Below, in pieces: positions 12,500-26,079 of a stretch of DNA of 64,000 nucleotides. The notes under the pieces were generated by a model that saw only the letters and a list, made by a program, of their open reading frames with translations, had not been told where the DNA came from and did no database searches. The number at the start of each line of letters is the position of its first letter. The first letter of the stretch is position 1. This DNA comes from Lanius collurio. Its lineage: Eukaryota > Chordata > Aves > Passeriformes > Laniidae. The DNA is taken from NCBI GenBank assembly GCA_020086605.1, contig JACBWW010000029.1, positions 3,568,975 through 3,632,974 on the forward strand, in the 5' to 3' direction. The translations under genes were made by a program, and so were the position numbers.

Positions 12500-12745
12500 G
12501 GGCTGCTGCGGGATGGAGAGGCTGATGAATAAATCAATCCCCCTCGGTGCTGAGGCAGCAAAACTTCGATGTGGGCAGAGGAGCAGCGCCGGGGCTGGCG
12601 GCCTGACGGCCGGGGTGGCACCGCTTGTGAATTCCCCCCATGCGGCCGCCGCAGACGGAGCTGCTGCAGCCAAGTGGGCAGCTCTGATTGCCTTCTCGAC
12701 ATGTTTTATTTATCAAAGCGCTCAATATGCAGCTCTCTCCTGCTG
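12500..12745. promoter_or_regulatory. Candidate conserved noncoding block
   Basis: GATGAATAAATCAATC (12523-12538), which resembles HOX/PBX sites, and TTTTATTTATCAAAG (12704-12718) flank a CpG-rich core containing GCGGCCGCCGCAG. No coding potential is recognised. The mix of AT-rich homeodomain-like sites and undepleted CpG is typical of developmental enhancers, but conservation cannot be tested here. Confidence 0.25.
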
Positions 12746-13219
12746 TCCCACATTTCTCCTAGATTCTCCCGCCTGGAAATGGGAGCAGCGGTTTGGAGAG
12801 GAGCCGTGGGGCGCTGCTGGCTCCTCCTGGGCTCAGGGGGCAGCGGCATCGCCCTGCCACACGGCTGTCACTCAGCTGCCACTGTGCCGAGCAGAGGGGT
12901 CCCTTGCTACGAGCAGAAGGACAGCGCTGTGCGGCTGACCTTTCCCGAGCTCAGGGAACACTTTTAAGGAGCAGCCAGGCTTTTGGTCCTCTTTCTGTGC
13001 TTTGCCAAGAGCAGCGGTGTCCCAGGCTGATGCCAGACGCTGCAGGAGGCTGCTGCGATGCCTCCATGCGTGGCAGAGGATGGCTTTGACCTGGCCCTGG
13101 CCAAACTGTGGCCGCTGTCACTGGCCCCATCCTGGTTCCTGCTCGCTTTCCTCCATCGCCTCCAGCTGCCTGTGCCAGAGGAGGAGAAGAGGGAGCTGCA
13201 GGGTGCGTTTCTGCTGCCT

Positions 13220-13355
13220 CGCTGCTAATAAATAAACCCCAGTAATGAGTTGGGCTCTGGCGGGCGGGCAGGTAGTGGCAATAATCCCCCAATTAAGTGG
13301 ATGAGGCAGACAGTTAAGTGCAGAAAACCCACAAATAAACAAGAAGGAGAATAAT
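13220..13355. promoter_or_regulatory. ATTA-rich block, possible regulatory DNA
   Basis: CTAATAAATAAACC, CAGTAATGAG, GGCAATAATCCCCCAATTAAG and ACAAATAAACAAG occur within 130 bases of otherwise GC-rich DNA. No repeat family or exon is recognised. Confidence 0.2.
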
Positions 13356-16300
13356 ATAGGAGCAGGGAGGAGCTGGTGTCTGGGTCCCTCAGCCTTTCCC
13401 CCGGCAGTGCCAGGAGCACTCTGGGAAGTGTAGTTCTGCCTTCATCCTCCGCCGACATCCTTCTCTGGAGGGACGGAAATCTCCAATTTTCAGCCTGTTC
13501 CTCCGGTTGCCCCAAGGCTGGGCGCCCCATGAAACACCAGGACAGTCAGCCCTGGGGATGAGGAAAAGGACAGGAACATAGCTCTGAGGGGAGGCTGTGT
13601 GCACATAGCATCCCTGCCGAGATGGGAGCCCGCAGGGCTCTGAGAGAGGAAGCCCTGCCAGGCAGAGAATCCTTGGGGCTGTCTCCATGCCACCAGAGTG
13701 GAAACTGAGGGGCTGGAGAGGCTCCAGAGGTGGGATGGCTGCTTCCCCTTCTCACCCCTGCCATGCACGTACGAGCATCCCTACCCTCGAGCTTCCTATG
13801 GATGGAGATACCGGCTCAGAGAGCTCGGCAGAGGGTGCATCGTGGACGATGGAGCTGTGCAGGAGCCATGCTGGATGCTGGCACAGCACAGGCTTCCTCC
13901 TGGAGCCCCAGACGGACACAAAAACCTCAGTGAGAGCAAATGCCTCCCCGGCACTATCGATTGCAGCCGTGGGCTGTGCGTGACTCTTGGCTGGCCTCGC
14001 AGGGATGATCAATACTCGTTTTTTCTCCCCAGCCTTCACCTTGCTAATGGGAGCCACCAGCCCTGTCACTTCCCCAGAGCTGCCAGGAGGAGAATGGCCA
14101 TGGGTGGGCTGGAACTGGACCCATTTCTCCTTTGCATTCTTAGGATAGAAGTCTCCAAGAACCATGGTGCTCTTGCAGCCTGGGGCTTTGCCACCGGGCA
14201 CCGGTGAGCCAGTGGCTGCCAAGGCCACAGGGACAGCGGACACCGGTCCCCAGCTGGCACTGGGATAGCTGTGAGTAGTCATAAACAAACATTTTGGAGC
14301 AAAGGTCCACGGGCTGGTGGCGTGCTGGGAGTTTTCTCCCTGCAGGGACACGTTTCACCCTTCGTGGCAGCCGGCAGGTGCAAGGCAGGAGGAGATGCTC
14401 AGATCCACGGCTCTGCCTGTGCCACTGCAGGTGCCTGGGAGGATGTTCCCACCGTGTGTGGGTGGAAGAGGGAAGCCCATGGTGCCAGGGGCCTGGCTGC
14501 AGTGCCAGGGGACACGGTCCCATTTTGCCTGGTGGCAGTGCTGCTGATGGTGGCACCGTGGGGGTTTTTCCTGTGCTGGCAGCAGAGGGGGGATTCAAGA
14601 GAGGCATAATAATAATAATTCCCACGTGAAGTATAAGAAAAGAAGCTATTTCAGTATTGCCTCCTCCGCCTGGTGAGCCCACAGCCAGGCCTTTATCAGG
14701 AAAGGGAATGCAGATAAATCAGCCATTCTGCTTAGGCAGATGATCTTATATCCTTCCTGTGGCACCAAACCTTGTTGGGAAATGTGCTGGTTCCTGGTGG
14801 ATGCTGGGGCCAGCCAGGATACAGCCTGCCCACAGTCCCACCAGTGGCCAAACACTGGGTAGGAAGTGACTGGCATCAACTCAGCTGCCTGGACCCCTGT
14901 GATGAATTTCCCAGAGAGAGCAGCAATTCCTGGAAATTTTCTTTTCTGTGTCTGTGCAGGCGGTATCTGGGAGCCAAACTCCTTCAGTGGAGAAGGAGGG
15001 GAAAAAAAAGACCAAAGGGAAATTGAAGAGATTGGGGTTTTGATGCCTTTTCCTTTGAACTCAGGGGCTGGCAGAGCTGGGTGGTGATGGGTGAGGGGCT
15101 GTGGGATGGAGCATGCATCCTTTATACCTTATACATTTGGGAAAGCCAAGCCAGGCCTGCATGTGCCATCTGTCCTCTTTTGGAGGGCAGGAGCTGCCCT
15201 TCATGGCAGACTGCAGAAGATCAATGTGTTTTTGAAGGCAAACCAGAGTTTTTGCCCTGAAATGGTGCAAGTGCCTGTTCCGAATTCTGAGCACCTCCTT
15301 GGAAGGCAGTTTCAAAGCACAAAGGGCAGCAGGATTGGGGAGCAGAGCAGTCAGCCCCCTCCTATGACCCCTGGGAACTGCACTGTCCCCTCCCGAAAGT
15401 CACAACAGAGAATCAAATGTGGAGGAATAAAACCCCCAAAAGTCTGGCCTGTTGTTCTGGGGGTCTGGGTGGTGGAATCCCCCCTCAAGAGGTCATAGCC
15501 TGTTTTGTGGTGGCCAAGATCCACTCATGGAAAACCATTTTTGGGGGAGGGGGCTGTGGCTTTTTTTTGCAGGCAGCTGCCACTGGTGGGACCCGCTGTG
15601 CTGGTGGAGAGGAAGCAGAGAAGTGCAGGGGACCTGTCCCAGGGGTGTCACCAGCTGGAGCCCTCCCTAATGGCTGTTCCCCTCCAGCCACCCCTAAACT
15701 CTCACAAGTGCCAGCATCGTCCCAAGTTCCTTTGTTGGGATGGCACGAGAGCATCTCATGGGCCCCCAAACTGCCACCCCATGTCTGGGGGGGTTTCAGG
15801 GCACAGAGTTGGGATCTGCACCGTCAGCCCCAGAGTGCTCTCTCCACAGATCCTCCCACCTGCCTCTGCCAACGAATGGAGGTGATTTTCACCTCTTTTC
15901 ATCTGGAAAACGACCGACAAAAGTCATCTAACAACTTCTGTGGCAGCAGGAGCGTTGAAGAGATTTCTCTCGCACATTCACAGCAGGTGATTCTCTGTGC
16001 TGCTCAGAGGAGGATCGCTCTGGCTCGAGATGCAGAGCAGCACTTGGGAACCCCTGTCCCTGCCACCCACACTCAGCTGGGCACTGGGACACACAGCAGG
16101 AGCAGACATTACCCACCCTCGGTCACTGCTTCTCCTCCATCCTCTCTTATGCCTGCCCTGTGAGAGGTGGTGGGTGGTGCAAAAATAGCCAGCATCATTC
16201 CCAGACAGCAAACACCCCAGCTGAGGGGAAGGAGTTCAGGACAGTGGATCCCTATGGAACTCCCCTGCACCATGCCTGAACGCAGCCTCTCCCTGTGGTG

Positions 16301-16739
16301 GAGATGCCTGTGAGCATCCACTGATGGAGGCACCTCTGTCTGGGGGGGGTGAGCATCATCACTGTGAGGTAGATGCTGATATGGGATACTCAGGAGCTGC
16401 TGTAATGTCATTCCAGGAGCAAGTCACATTCCCAGCAGCCAAGGACATGTTAGGTCTTAATAAAAATGGTAATTCCCAGCAGATTGAGTTGGGAAGAGGA
16501 AAGTGGCTGCTGCTTCCCCTTTCAAGCCTTCTCCAGTGCCCATGGGGAGCGTGGTGGTGCTGGAGGGGGCAGAGGGCTACACTGAAAGTTGGAGGATTTG
16601 GAAAGTAGGAGCAAGGGGTTTCTGCAAAACCCCAGCTCCTCACATCCTCTGAGATCCAGCCTCGGCTCCTTGCCTGCCTAATCCCTGCCCTGACGCTCAC
16701 CCGAGCTGCCCAGCCATGAAAGCCAGAACTGTTTGTTTG

Positions 16740-16885
16740 CAGTTTCCTAGGAGAGAAATCACGTTAAAAAAATTAATTACACACCTGAAAACAAAATCTG
16801 GCTGCTCAAGTGCACATCAGGGATAAATGGTGTGCTCCAAATTAGACAATTTACAGCTTGGGTAAGTAATGAAGGAACCCAGCCG
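16740..16885. promoter_or_regulatory. AT-rich block, possible regulatory DNA
   Basis: TTAAAAAAATTAATTACAC, CAAATTAGACAATTTACAG and GTAAGTAATGAAG are clustered between GC-rich flanks. It does not resemble a mobile element. The functional reading is inference. Confidence 0.22.
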
Positions 16886-17879
16886 GGCGTGAAAGCAGAG
16901 GGGGAGAGTGACCCTGGGGGAATGTGGGGCTCTTTTCCCCCTGCTCCCCTCATCCCCCAGCCCTTTCATCCCTCTGACCCCCTTTTTATTGCTGTTTGCT
17001 GAGAAACCCCCATTTGCTCAACACTGCTGGCTGGAGTAGCTCCTCATGGCCCCAACCTCGGGGATTGGAGGAGTTTGAGCCCTTTTAGAGCTCGGAGAAA
17101 GGAATGGCCCCAGAGAATGGGGCAGGTAATGGAGCAGGAGGATGTTCTGTGCATCCCAGGGAGAGAAGAGCCAGGGGGGACATCTCCCCCTGTGGCATCC
17201 CAGTGAGCAGAGATGTCCAGCAAGGGGGTCCCTCGCTGCACCCCGACCCCCCTGGCATCCCCCAGCCCACGCTGGCCTCTGCAGTCCTCACTGTGCAGTG
17301 CGTGGGCGGGCTGGCAGAGCGCTGCCGAGGAACGGGCAGCAATCCAGGCTTGCTGGCGAGAAGAAAATAATTTCTTTGCCTTATTTTTCCCTTTACGGTG
17401 TCCCAGCCCAGCCTGTGAGTGTGGGGATTTAAAGGGGCTATGTCCCAGGGCCATCACGACGAGTTAGTGGAAGTGGGGATGGTTGATGTGGCTGGATCCG
17501 TGCGGCGGGGCTGAGCTTCGTGCGTGGGCTGGTGGCTGTGGGTGCTTCCTGGCTTGCCTGCAGCAAAGAACCAGCCATGGGGACTTTTTCTGCCCTGGGG
17601 CAAAGTTAAAGCGTGGGCAGCACCCGTGATGGGCGAGGAGATGCCCCATCCCCCTCACACCGCCCAGAGGGAAGCTTGGAGCACAGCAACATCCCTGGAA
17701 CCCATAGGAATCAACTCCCTCCTTCACTCACACCCCTCTCTGTCCCCTGTGTGCTGCCCACCAGCTCCAGCAAGGGGCAGGATCCTCCCAAGCTCCCCAA
17801 TCTGCCGACACGTGATGGTGCATGGGGCTGAGAGCAGCCTCCCTTCTCCCCTCTCCGCTCGACTCCCACCTCTGCTCGG

Positions 17880-18000
17880 TGCCGGCTCGGAAACCAGCCA
17901 GCTAATGATGTGAGCTGCCGAGCAGATGGGGGACCTGACGCTCCACTCCCCGGCAGCGGATTAGGCATGCAAATGGATGTATAGAGACGCGATGCCTCCT
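17880..18000. promoter_or_regulatory. Block with POU octamer and homeodomain-type sites
   Basis: GCTAATGATG, GGATTAGG and a perfect octamer ATGCAAAT (17967-17974) occur within 80 bases alongside undepleted CpG. No coding potential is recognised. Confidence 0.25.
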
Positions 18001-18829
18001 GGCCTGGATCCTCTCCACCCCCACCGCGTATGGCGTTTCCATTCACAGCCCCCAGGCCCCCCACTCACAGCACCCCCGGCCTGGCCTGGAGCCACACGTG
18101 GAGGGCCAGGATGGACGGACAGACGGACACGGGGTTGTGTAGGGTCCGTGCAGCCCTGCCTGTGTGCGGGATGGCCTCTCCTTGGACTGTAAATCCCGCC
18201 GTGTCCCTACAGGATAGCGACAGTGGATGAGCTGCATTTGCTGCGCCGTTTCCTCTGCTGCCTTCTTGCGCTCCTTTTGCAGCATCAGCGGGTGCTGCTG
18301 TGCCCCGTTTGGGGTGACATGCTGTTCAGGGAGGTGGGAGCAGGGCTGGCACGGCGACCCAGGTGCTGTGGTTGCCCAGCTGTGCTGACTCCAGCTGGAA
18401 TGCTCTGGGATGTCGGCAAAGCTGCTCCTGCCCTGGGCAGTGCCAAGGGGCATCAGTTTAGCTCCTGCAATGCCCGTGACCACTTCTCAGCCTAAGAAAT
18501 ACTGCGGAATGTGAGCTGGCAGAAGCAGGACAGTCTGACTGAGTCCTACCCCACCTCCAAAGCCTGTGGAGAGCTGGACGGCGCAGGGAGGGCTGCGGCT
18601 TCACGCTACCCGACACAACCGTGTGCTCTGGGGGGCCTGAAGCAGCCCCAGCGGAGACCAGCTCAGCCGGGAGTGGGAAGAGAAAGGACACCCCACTTCA
18701 GCCCAGCCCCACAGCTGTAAAAGCAACCCCCCTCCAAAAGGACACAAAATCTGCCCTTCCCGACATGGGGATGAGACTTTCTCCACCTGCAGCATCGCTC
18801 CCTCAGACCCTCTGTGCCACCGTGCCGTG

Positions 18830-18970
18830 CAACGCCGTTATCTCTAATGCCTGCGAGCGGGAAGGAGATTAATATTCATCACAAGGGAGCGGAGCATATG
18901 GAATATGAATAATGCTAATTGTGTCTGTATAGATTTAGCGTAAGAAGCTTCCATGCATTAAGGAGGGAGG
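18830..18970. promoter_or_regulatory. AT-rich candidate enhancer block
   Basis: The block holds GATTAATATTCATC, CATATGGAATATGAATAATG, CTAATTGTG and CATGCATTAAG, with CpG retained in the GC-rich gaps. Several are homeodomain or POU-like sequences. It contrasts sharply with both flanks and is not a recognised repeat. Confidence 0.3.
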
Positions 18971-20184
18971 GAATTAGTTCTCTGAACCGTTTCAGACTCA
19001 TTTCTGGCAAAGGAGTGCCTGCCTGCCCGCAGGTTTGGAGACAGGGGTGAGGATAAAACTTGTGTCCCATGCCTGAGAGTGGGAGAGGCTCGGGATGCAG
19101 GGTGGCTGTGCGGGTGAGCACAGGCACCCTCTGCCTCCCAAAAAACAGAGTGCTGGGGCAGACTCAGTCACTGCAGATACCAAGGAGGAAAAGGGGCTGC
19201 CTGTGGATCTGTGAGGCCCATGGCCTTGGGCTGCTGCAGCCAGAGACACTCCCAAGAGGCAGCACTGGAGGCAACTGTAAGCCTGCCATGCCTGGGCTGT
19301 TTTTTGGTGTGTGTGGCCCCACTGGGCTCGGGTCCCTGAGGCCAAGATGCCATAGTGCAGGGCTGACACCACTCCTGCCCTAGGTGAGTTTACCCACCCC
19401 CAGGTGCAGGCAGATGCTGAGCATGGCAGGCAGGGAATTGGCAGGAGGCAGTGCCCTGTGCATTGGGGGTTGAAGGGGTAGCGAGGTTCTGGGGGGGTCA
19501 GAAAACTTCATGCCTTAAACATTCATCCCATTTGCCTTCTGGGGACAAGGGTTGGTGCCCCGTTTTAATCGAATCAGCTCATGGCTTTAATGAGGTAAAG
19601 AGGAGAAGACTCATTTGCTCAGCCAGGCAGGGAGAGCAGGCTGGGCACTGCAGGTCCAGGGCTTTGGCAGAGGCCCCCCAGGCCCAGGCAAGTGTGTTCC
19701 CTTCTCATGAGGCGTGGGCTGACCCGAGACAGTGTCACCTTGGGCATGGGGCACCAGTTAGAACAGCAGGATCAGGCTCCCCTCCCTGCAGGGTGTGGTG
19801 CTGAGCTTCCCCTTGTGCCCCAGCACTGCAGAGGGGTCCAGGCTGGACACCTCTCTTCTGCTGGGCTCCCCAGAGATGGCCCTGTGGGAGCGGAGAGCTC
19901 AGGAGGGGCTGTGGTCATCCCTCTCCTGAGGCCTAGAGCTGGTCAGGGAAATTTTGCAGCCTCAGGAGAGGATGGAAAACACCTGGGGTCTGGCTGCTCC
20001 CTGAGATGCCTTCTGGCATCCCTGCAGCTGCAGTGTGAGGATGCTCCATGCCTTTCCCCATGCTCTCCAGGGCCAGCAGCCACAATTGTCTCAGGCTTGA
20101 CCATTGCCCTCTTCCTCCCCTCTCCTCCCATCCCTGAGAATGTGGGACTCCTCTCCCTGCACTTTGATCTCTCCAATTTTTAGC

Positions 20185-20315
20185 TCATTCTGGCTGCTTT
20201 ATAGGCACTAATCCCTCTGCAGGCACCGGGGAGAATCCACCTACACTCCATGCAGTCTTAAGTCTTATTGTGTAAACAAAATCTCAAACACGAAATCCCT
20301 AATCCTTAATGGTTG
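20185..20315. promoter_or_regulatory. Block with OTX-like and forkhead-like motifs
   Basis: Three TAATCC cores (in CTAATCCCTC, CCTAATCCTTAATGG and nearby) surround TGTAAACAAA, a forkhead consensus. The motif combination is seen directly. Function is inferred. Confidence 0.22.
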
Positions 20316-22699
20316 GAGCCTCAGATACCTGTTCCCCCGTGTCCTACTCGATGGAGGCTGCAAGAGGGGGAAGGTCTCTGCCATGTTTGCTCCCATCCTC
20401 AACCTCAGCACAGATTAAACATCTGTACATGCTTTTAACCTTGGTTTTTTCCTTTCTTCCTGGCTGTTCACACTGGCGAGCCACTCCGGCCCCCTCCCTG
20501 CTCCACTGCATTTGTTCAGCTTAGGGGATCAAACTGGGTGACATTTGGAGTTGGGATATTTGAAATGCAAATTTTCCCTGGATAGATAAGTGGAATTTGC
20601 TCCCTCTTATGAAGGGAACCACTGGGGAGAGCCGAGCACTACGGCCAGCCTGCTCTGAATGTGAAATGCAGCCGGGGGAATCCCTGCCTCCCCCCAGCCT
20701 GGCACTTCTGGGCAAACACTGGTGCAATAACCACCCTCATGACCACAAAGGTACCCAGATTTCCCCCAAACACAGTGAGAGGTAAGAGCTGTGGGACTGA
20801 CAGGGAAATCTGTGGTGTTTCTGGATTATAGCCAGGGAGGGAGAAATCTCGGTGGCCGCTGGTATAATCCCAGAATTGATGTTTTTTTCCTCTGCACCCA
20901 GGGTGCTGCTGATGTATTTGTCTCTCCCTTCCAGCTCAGAAATTTAAGCTTTCGCCACTTTTCTTGCTGCAGAGGAACAAATGTGTGTCTGAGAGGGAGA
21001 TTTACACTTTGCTTTCCTTTCTGGAAATGGAGCGTGATTTTCCAGTGACTGCAGATGCTGGGCCTGTCCTGACGCATTGAGAGGAGCTGCTGGGTGGGGA
21101 GAAGGAGTCCCCCACCTATCCACCCTCCCAGCCTGCTTCAGCAAACCAGGTGGGTTTACACCCCAAAGGGTTTGGATGAGAGGGCTGCAGTCCTGTGTTC
21201 CCCTCTCTGCACTCCCATACGTGCCCCTCCTGTGCCCCCTCTTTCCTCCCCCTCCCTGGTGCAGGCTCCAGGCTGGGCTGATTCACCTCCTGGCATGGCT
21301 GCACTCAAAACCTGCTAAACCCTCACGAAGGGAGAAGTGGAGCATCTTTAGGGGAAAAACACTCAATTCACTGCCAACCCCATCCAGGATGAGACTGCAG
21401 ATGCCAGGCTGCACATAGGGGGCACAGGGATGAGGAAATTACAGTAGGGCTGGGATGGAGAGGGCAATCTTGTGTTGGGAATCTCTGGGAGGGCTGAGGG
21501 GAGTTCACCTGGAGCCATTCATGTGCATCAGCTTCATCCCTGCCTGCCCACGGTCCCCCACTCATGCAGCAACAACTTAAAGCAAAGGGAAAAACTATAA
21601 AGCAGAAGAAGTTTGGGCAGTGCTTTAAGCTGGTCCCAGGCTCCTGCAGTGACTGGGGGCTTCCCACAAACCATGATGCACCAAACAATATCTGGAACGT
21701 CATAAATATACTCCAAGAATGAAGGAAAAGAGATTCGAATTTCAGCTTTGATGCATAATGTGCTTTCCCTAAAAAAACCCCAGCCTTCTTGGCAGAGCCC
21801 AGACAACTTCACACTAAATCTCCTGCAGGAGCATGTTGCCAGTTGCAGAGATAAAACCTCAATGAAACACAATTAGTTTCCACTTGGATTAGCCAAACTC
21901 GCCTCTCTCCTCCCACCCAGGCACCCTGGCAGCGGGATGGGGACCGCTCAGTGCCAGCCTCCTGTGTCCCCAGCCCTGCTGGGAACGGGACGGCTCTGCC
22001 TCGGTGGGAGGATAACTCTGTTTTCACGGCTAAGGGGAACTGACAAGTGATGAATACACGAAAGCCAGAGCGCTGCAGGGCAGCCCCTGCCATCTCACCG
22101 AGGACGGCGGCTCATCACGGCTGGTTTGCTGCGGTTCTCTGAGGTTTGGAGGCTGGTGGGAAGCCTGGGGCAGGGTCTCCATGTTGTCCCCTACGGTCCA
22201 GCCAGCTTGGGGTTGGGGCATGGCACTGCTGCCTCCTCTCCCTGCTCAGTCCCGAAGGAGGGAGTAGCATGCAGAGGGGACATGCTGGTGGCAAATGTTA
22301 CTGAGAGATTTTTTTCTTTAGGCAGGAATATCTTGAATACTGTATTTTTTTTTTCCTTAAGGTTTATAAGCTGGGAGCTTTTCTAGTCTTGGAGCTTTAG
22401 GCTTAAGCATCACTCATGGTGGCAATGTCTCACCCCTGCTTGCCCCTGACTCCTTGGTGTCACTCTGAGCCCAGACATGTGTCAGGCTCACTTGTGCCGC
22501 AGGCGCATTTTTGGAGCAGGCTCACGCCTTCAGGCTGGGTCGTGGTGCCCCAGCGCCAGGCTGGCATGAACAGATCGTGGGGGAGGTAGGAAAAACGCCT
22601 CGGAGCCTTCCCGGGGACAGAAGCACTCCCCGAGCCCGGCAGGTTTTGCTCTGCCGGGAGGCAGCTGACAAAGGGACCAAGAGTTGCTGGCAGGGCTCT

Positions 22700-22770
22700 G
22701 AGGGGAAATCAACCTGTTAATTAAGAGCTTAATTGCCCAATAACGAATGGTGGACTTAGCTCAGCCTTGA
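22700..22770. promoter_or_regulatory. Short homeodomain-site cluster
   Basis: CTGTTAATTAAGAGC, TTAATTGCCC and AATAACGAATGG are packed in about 45 bases within GC-rich DNA. No exon is recognised. Confidence 0.22.
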
Positions 22771-23204
22771 AGCAGGCCAAGCGAGTGAAGTGCCCTTAGG
22801 GAGGGCCAGAGGAGGTGAGCCGAGGGCAAGCTTTGCCTTCTGCCGTATTTGGGAATATTTGCAAGAACTGTACATGCAGAGAACAGAATCCTGCAGCCCC
22901 CCTCAGTACCTCTGTCCCTGCTGTCTCCAAGGTGCCGGTGGGAGGACAGGGATGGGGATCACTTGTCCCTCCAACAGCACAATGCACCCCAGGCAAGGGA
23001 TGGACTGTGGGGCGAGCATTCCTGATGATGGAGGAGGGAGGGGAGTTTGCGAGCTGGAAAGGGAGAAGAATTTCCTTGGCTTGGTGTGTTTTGCTGCAGA
23101 AAGGCGGTTTCAGCTCCAAGGGTAAGGGAAATGAAACAGAAAAATGCTTCCTATTAAGCAAAAGGGATGGAGAGCCCTGCGTAATAGTGCTGTCTGCAGG
23201 GGCT

Positions 23205-23335
23205 GCTCGCTCTGCATTTGCATCCAGCGCGGCCCCGCGCCAGCGCCCGGAGGGAGCCGTGCTGTGGCAGGCGGGCTGAGGGGACGAGATCCAGCCCTGC
23301 AGCTCCGGCGTGGGGACAGTCACAGCCACATCCAG
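23205..23335. promoter_or_regulatory. CpG-rich patch beside a POU octamer
   Basis: A perfect octamer ATTTGCAT (23216-23223) abuts a short CpG-dense stretch (GCGCGGCCCCGCGCCAGCG). It resembles a small promoter or enhancer. No transcript feature is visible. Confidence 0.22.
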
Positions 23336-24510
23336 CCCCATGGATGGCAGGCAGTGCCTAGGGAAGGGCAGGTGGATGTTCTCCACTCATATCCCTGTGA
23401 TTCCCTGGTCAGGTCCCGTGGGGAGGTTGGGATGTCTCAGCCCATGGTGTGGACTGAGATGGGTCTAAGGAGTTGCTGGAGGGGGTTTGGACAGTCCCCA
23501 TGGCCAGTTCTGAGGGTCTCCTGACTGCTGGGACATGGGCAAGTCCAGCACATCCTCTTGCCCTGCCTGCATCCTCACGGACCCAGACAATAGCCTTAGC
23601 AGTGATCCCAAATCCAACAGGCTCTCCTAGCTGCAGTTCTTCCTCTGGGGATATTCTTCTCCTTTGCTGTTTAAACTCTTTAAAAGCCCAAACAGACCCA
23701 ACGGTTGTGTGGCAGGAAGAACAACATTCCTTCTGGAGCTTTCCCAAGTAATTCATTCTCTGAGAAATTAATTATCAGCAGCGGGGCTGCGTTTAATCAG
23801 CATCAGCCCCTGTGTACACGGGGTCGCAGGGTGTTGCTGCCTCTGCCTCCAGCGGCTCTGGGTTCCTGCCGGCAGGGAGGAGATCGGCTGCTGCCCGTGG
23901 GATGGGAATTGTGAGCAAGGAAAGCAGATCCACCCGGGAGGCTCTGACAGCTGTGCAAACACCCCCGGGGCAACAGCACCTGCCAGCTACGCCCAGGGTG
24001 GGTGGAGTGGCGGGGCAGCCCAGATGCTGAGAGCGACTCCGACGCCCACACAGGAGTCCAGGGGTGCTCATCGGGCTGGGAGCAGGGATATAGCTCGGGA
24101 GCTAGGGCTCTGTGACCCCCGTTCTGCACCGAGGGCAGCAAACCCACGCAGGCAGCGGGACATCCGTGTAGGTGTGCGGCGCGCCGGGAAGGAGGATGTG
24201 ACAGTGTCTGCTTGCTGGGGGACACGGGGGAATCTGTCCCAGCGGAGCTGCCTCTGGCAGCCTTATCCCTGACAAATGGTGTTTGGTTTGGTGGCAGAGC
24301 CTTAATGAAAGCGGTGGTGGCTGCAGGAGTGGGGAGGGGAGCGCCTGCCTGAAGGGGGCTCTGGGGTAGAAAGGAGAAGAAAAGGACAAAAGGATGTTGG
24401 ACATGTCACTCGTCGATGGCCAGATGGCTCCTTGCAGGACGCACATCTCGCTGCCTGGCCAGTGGCACCCGGCTCTCCACAGCCAGCCCTGCGTGGTGGC
24501 GTCTTGAGTT

Positions 24511-24550
24511 ACCTGGAGAAGGTGTGTTACACCTGGAGAAGGTGTGTTAC
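24511..24550 (+). repeat. Perfect tandem duplication, 20-base unit
   Basis: Two adjacent identical copies of a 20-base unit starting ACCTGGAGAAGG and ending GTGTTAC occupy 24511-24530 and 24531-24550. Perfect identity suggests a recent replication-slippage duplication. Confidence 0.95.
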
Positions 24551-26079
24551 TGGTGTGGGAGAGCTCAGGGTGGGCTTTTTGGAGGTGGGGGGGTTGATGA
24601 GGGGTTTGGGGGACCTCTGGGACTGTTGAAGTGCAGAAGCTGGGGGTCCCTTGATGTAGAGACGAGTTTCTGTCATACTTGTGCCCTCTAGTGGCTTTGT
24701 CCTCTCTCTCTGGCCACCATGCCAGTGACGTGGCCACGCTCCTGGTCCCATGGCTACCATCCCGTGGTGGCCAGAGCACCTTTGGCACTGCCTGCCTTGA
24801 CATTCTTAGCGGTGGGGAAATGCTGGGCAAGAAGGGTTTAGTAGAGGCCCGGAAGGCACCTGATGATGCCTTCCCCATGGTCATCCCCTTCATGGAAGGC
24901 AGTGCTTGTCCTTGGTTTCAAGATGCTTTGGCATGGAAGTGTAATTTTTAGATCTGGGGGGAGGCAATGGATTCCATAACCTGTCTAGAGGCTTTATTTC
25001 CCAGCCAAAACTGTTGGGTGAGTGACCCCAAAATACATTTTATTCCAGAAAATCAAATCTTGAGATTTCTAAAATAAAGTTTCTAATTTTCAACTGCTTG
25101 GGGCTGTTCTCTACCTTTCTGTTTCCTCTGTGTTTAATCACATGACAGTCTGAAAAAAACCTCACTTTTTTCTCATTCTATTGATGTTTCTCTTTTATCT
25201 AAAAGAAATAAAACCCTCCTTTGCCTCTGGCCCGTGGCAGCCACCACGTCTCATCTGCGCTCTTGGGGAACAGGACGCCTGGATGCCCTGCGGCTGCTCC
25301 TGCCTCCTGTGTGCTTTTCTCCTTCCCTGCGTCTCCTCTCTGCAGGTTTTTGGACCCTACCCAGAGCTGTGGCAAGGATGGGAAAGGGGGGTTGGTGGAA
25401 GAAGCCCAGCCAGGCACTGTGGGTCCCTGGTGCGGCTGGTGGAGCAAGGTGAGGATGGGATCCCATATATATAGGGCAGCGTGAGCTCCTGTGTCCCCTG
25501 CAGGGACAGGGGGATGGGGATGTCCCCATGCACTTGGCAGCCAGCCCTGCCTGCGCTCCCTCCACTAGCAGGGGATATTTCCTATCTGAGAGAGCAGATG
25601 TTGGTTAGAGGCTTCCTAAGCAGTTTCTCTTCCCTCACAGAATTGCTGCTTGGTGAGAGAATTAAATTCTCTTTTGTTGTCAGTTTAGAGGAGAACAAAA
25701 CCAAATGTCACCTGGAGAAATTCTTGCTGCTGCACCCCCAGGGGATGGAACGGCTGCCTCAGGACCAGGATTAGCACATCACTGAGAAAGCCAATGGTCT
25801 CTGAGGGGATTAGACAGATGATCGATGCTGGGATTAGCTTGTGTGGTGGCTGCAGTGACAGCAGCGACCCAGAGCAGCAGCTCCACCCTGCCCGTGCTTG
25901 CACTGAGCCAGCCCCACCCCAACCCATCCCCGTGGTCTCTGGGATGGTTCCTGTGCAGGGACAGCCCAGTGAGGAGGGGCTGGGGGCAGCGCTGCTGCAG
26001 CCAACACTGCCACAGATGTTCTGCATTTTGGCTTTCTCCCTCTTCCAGCCTCGTTAGTATTGAAATTAAAAGCAAGTGT

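Noticed and set aside
11913..12938. 341-codon plus-strand open frame
   Set aside because: It begins at TTG, the first ATG comes late, composition is that of GC-rich noncoding DNA, and only one hydrophobic stretch is visible. No family was recognised.
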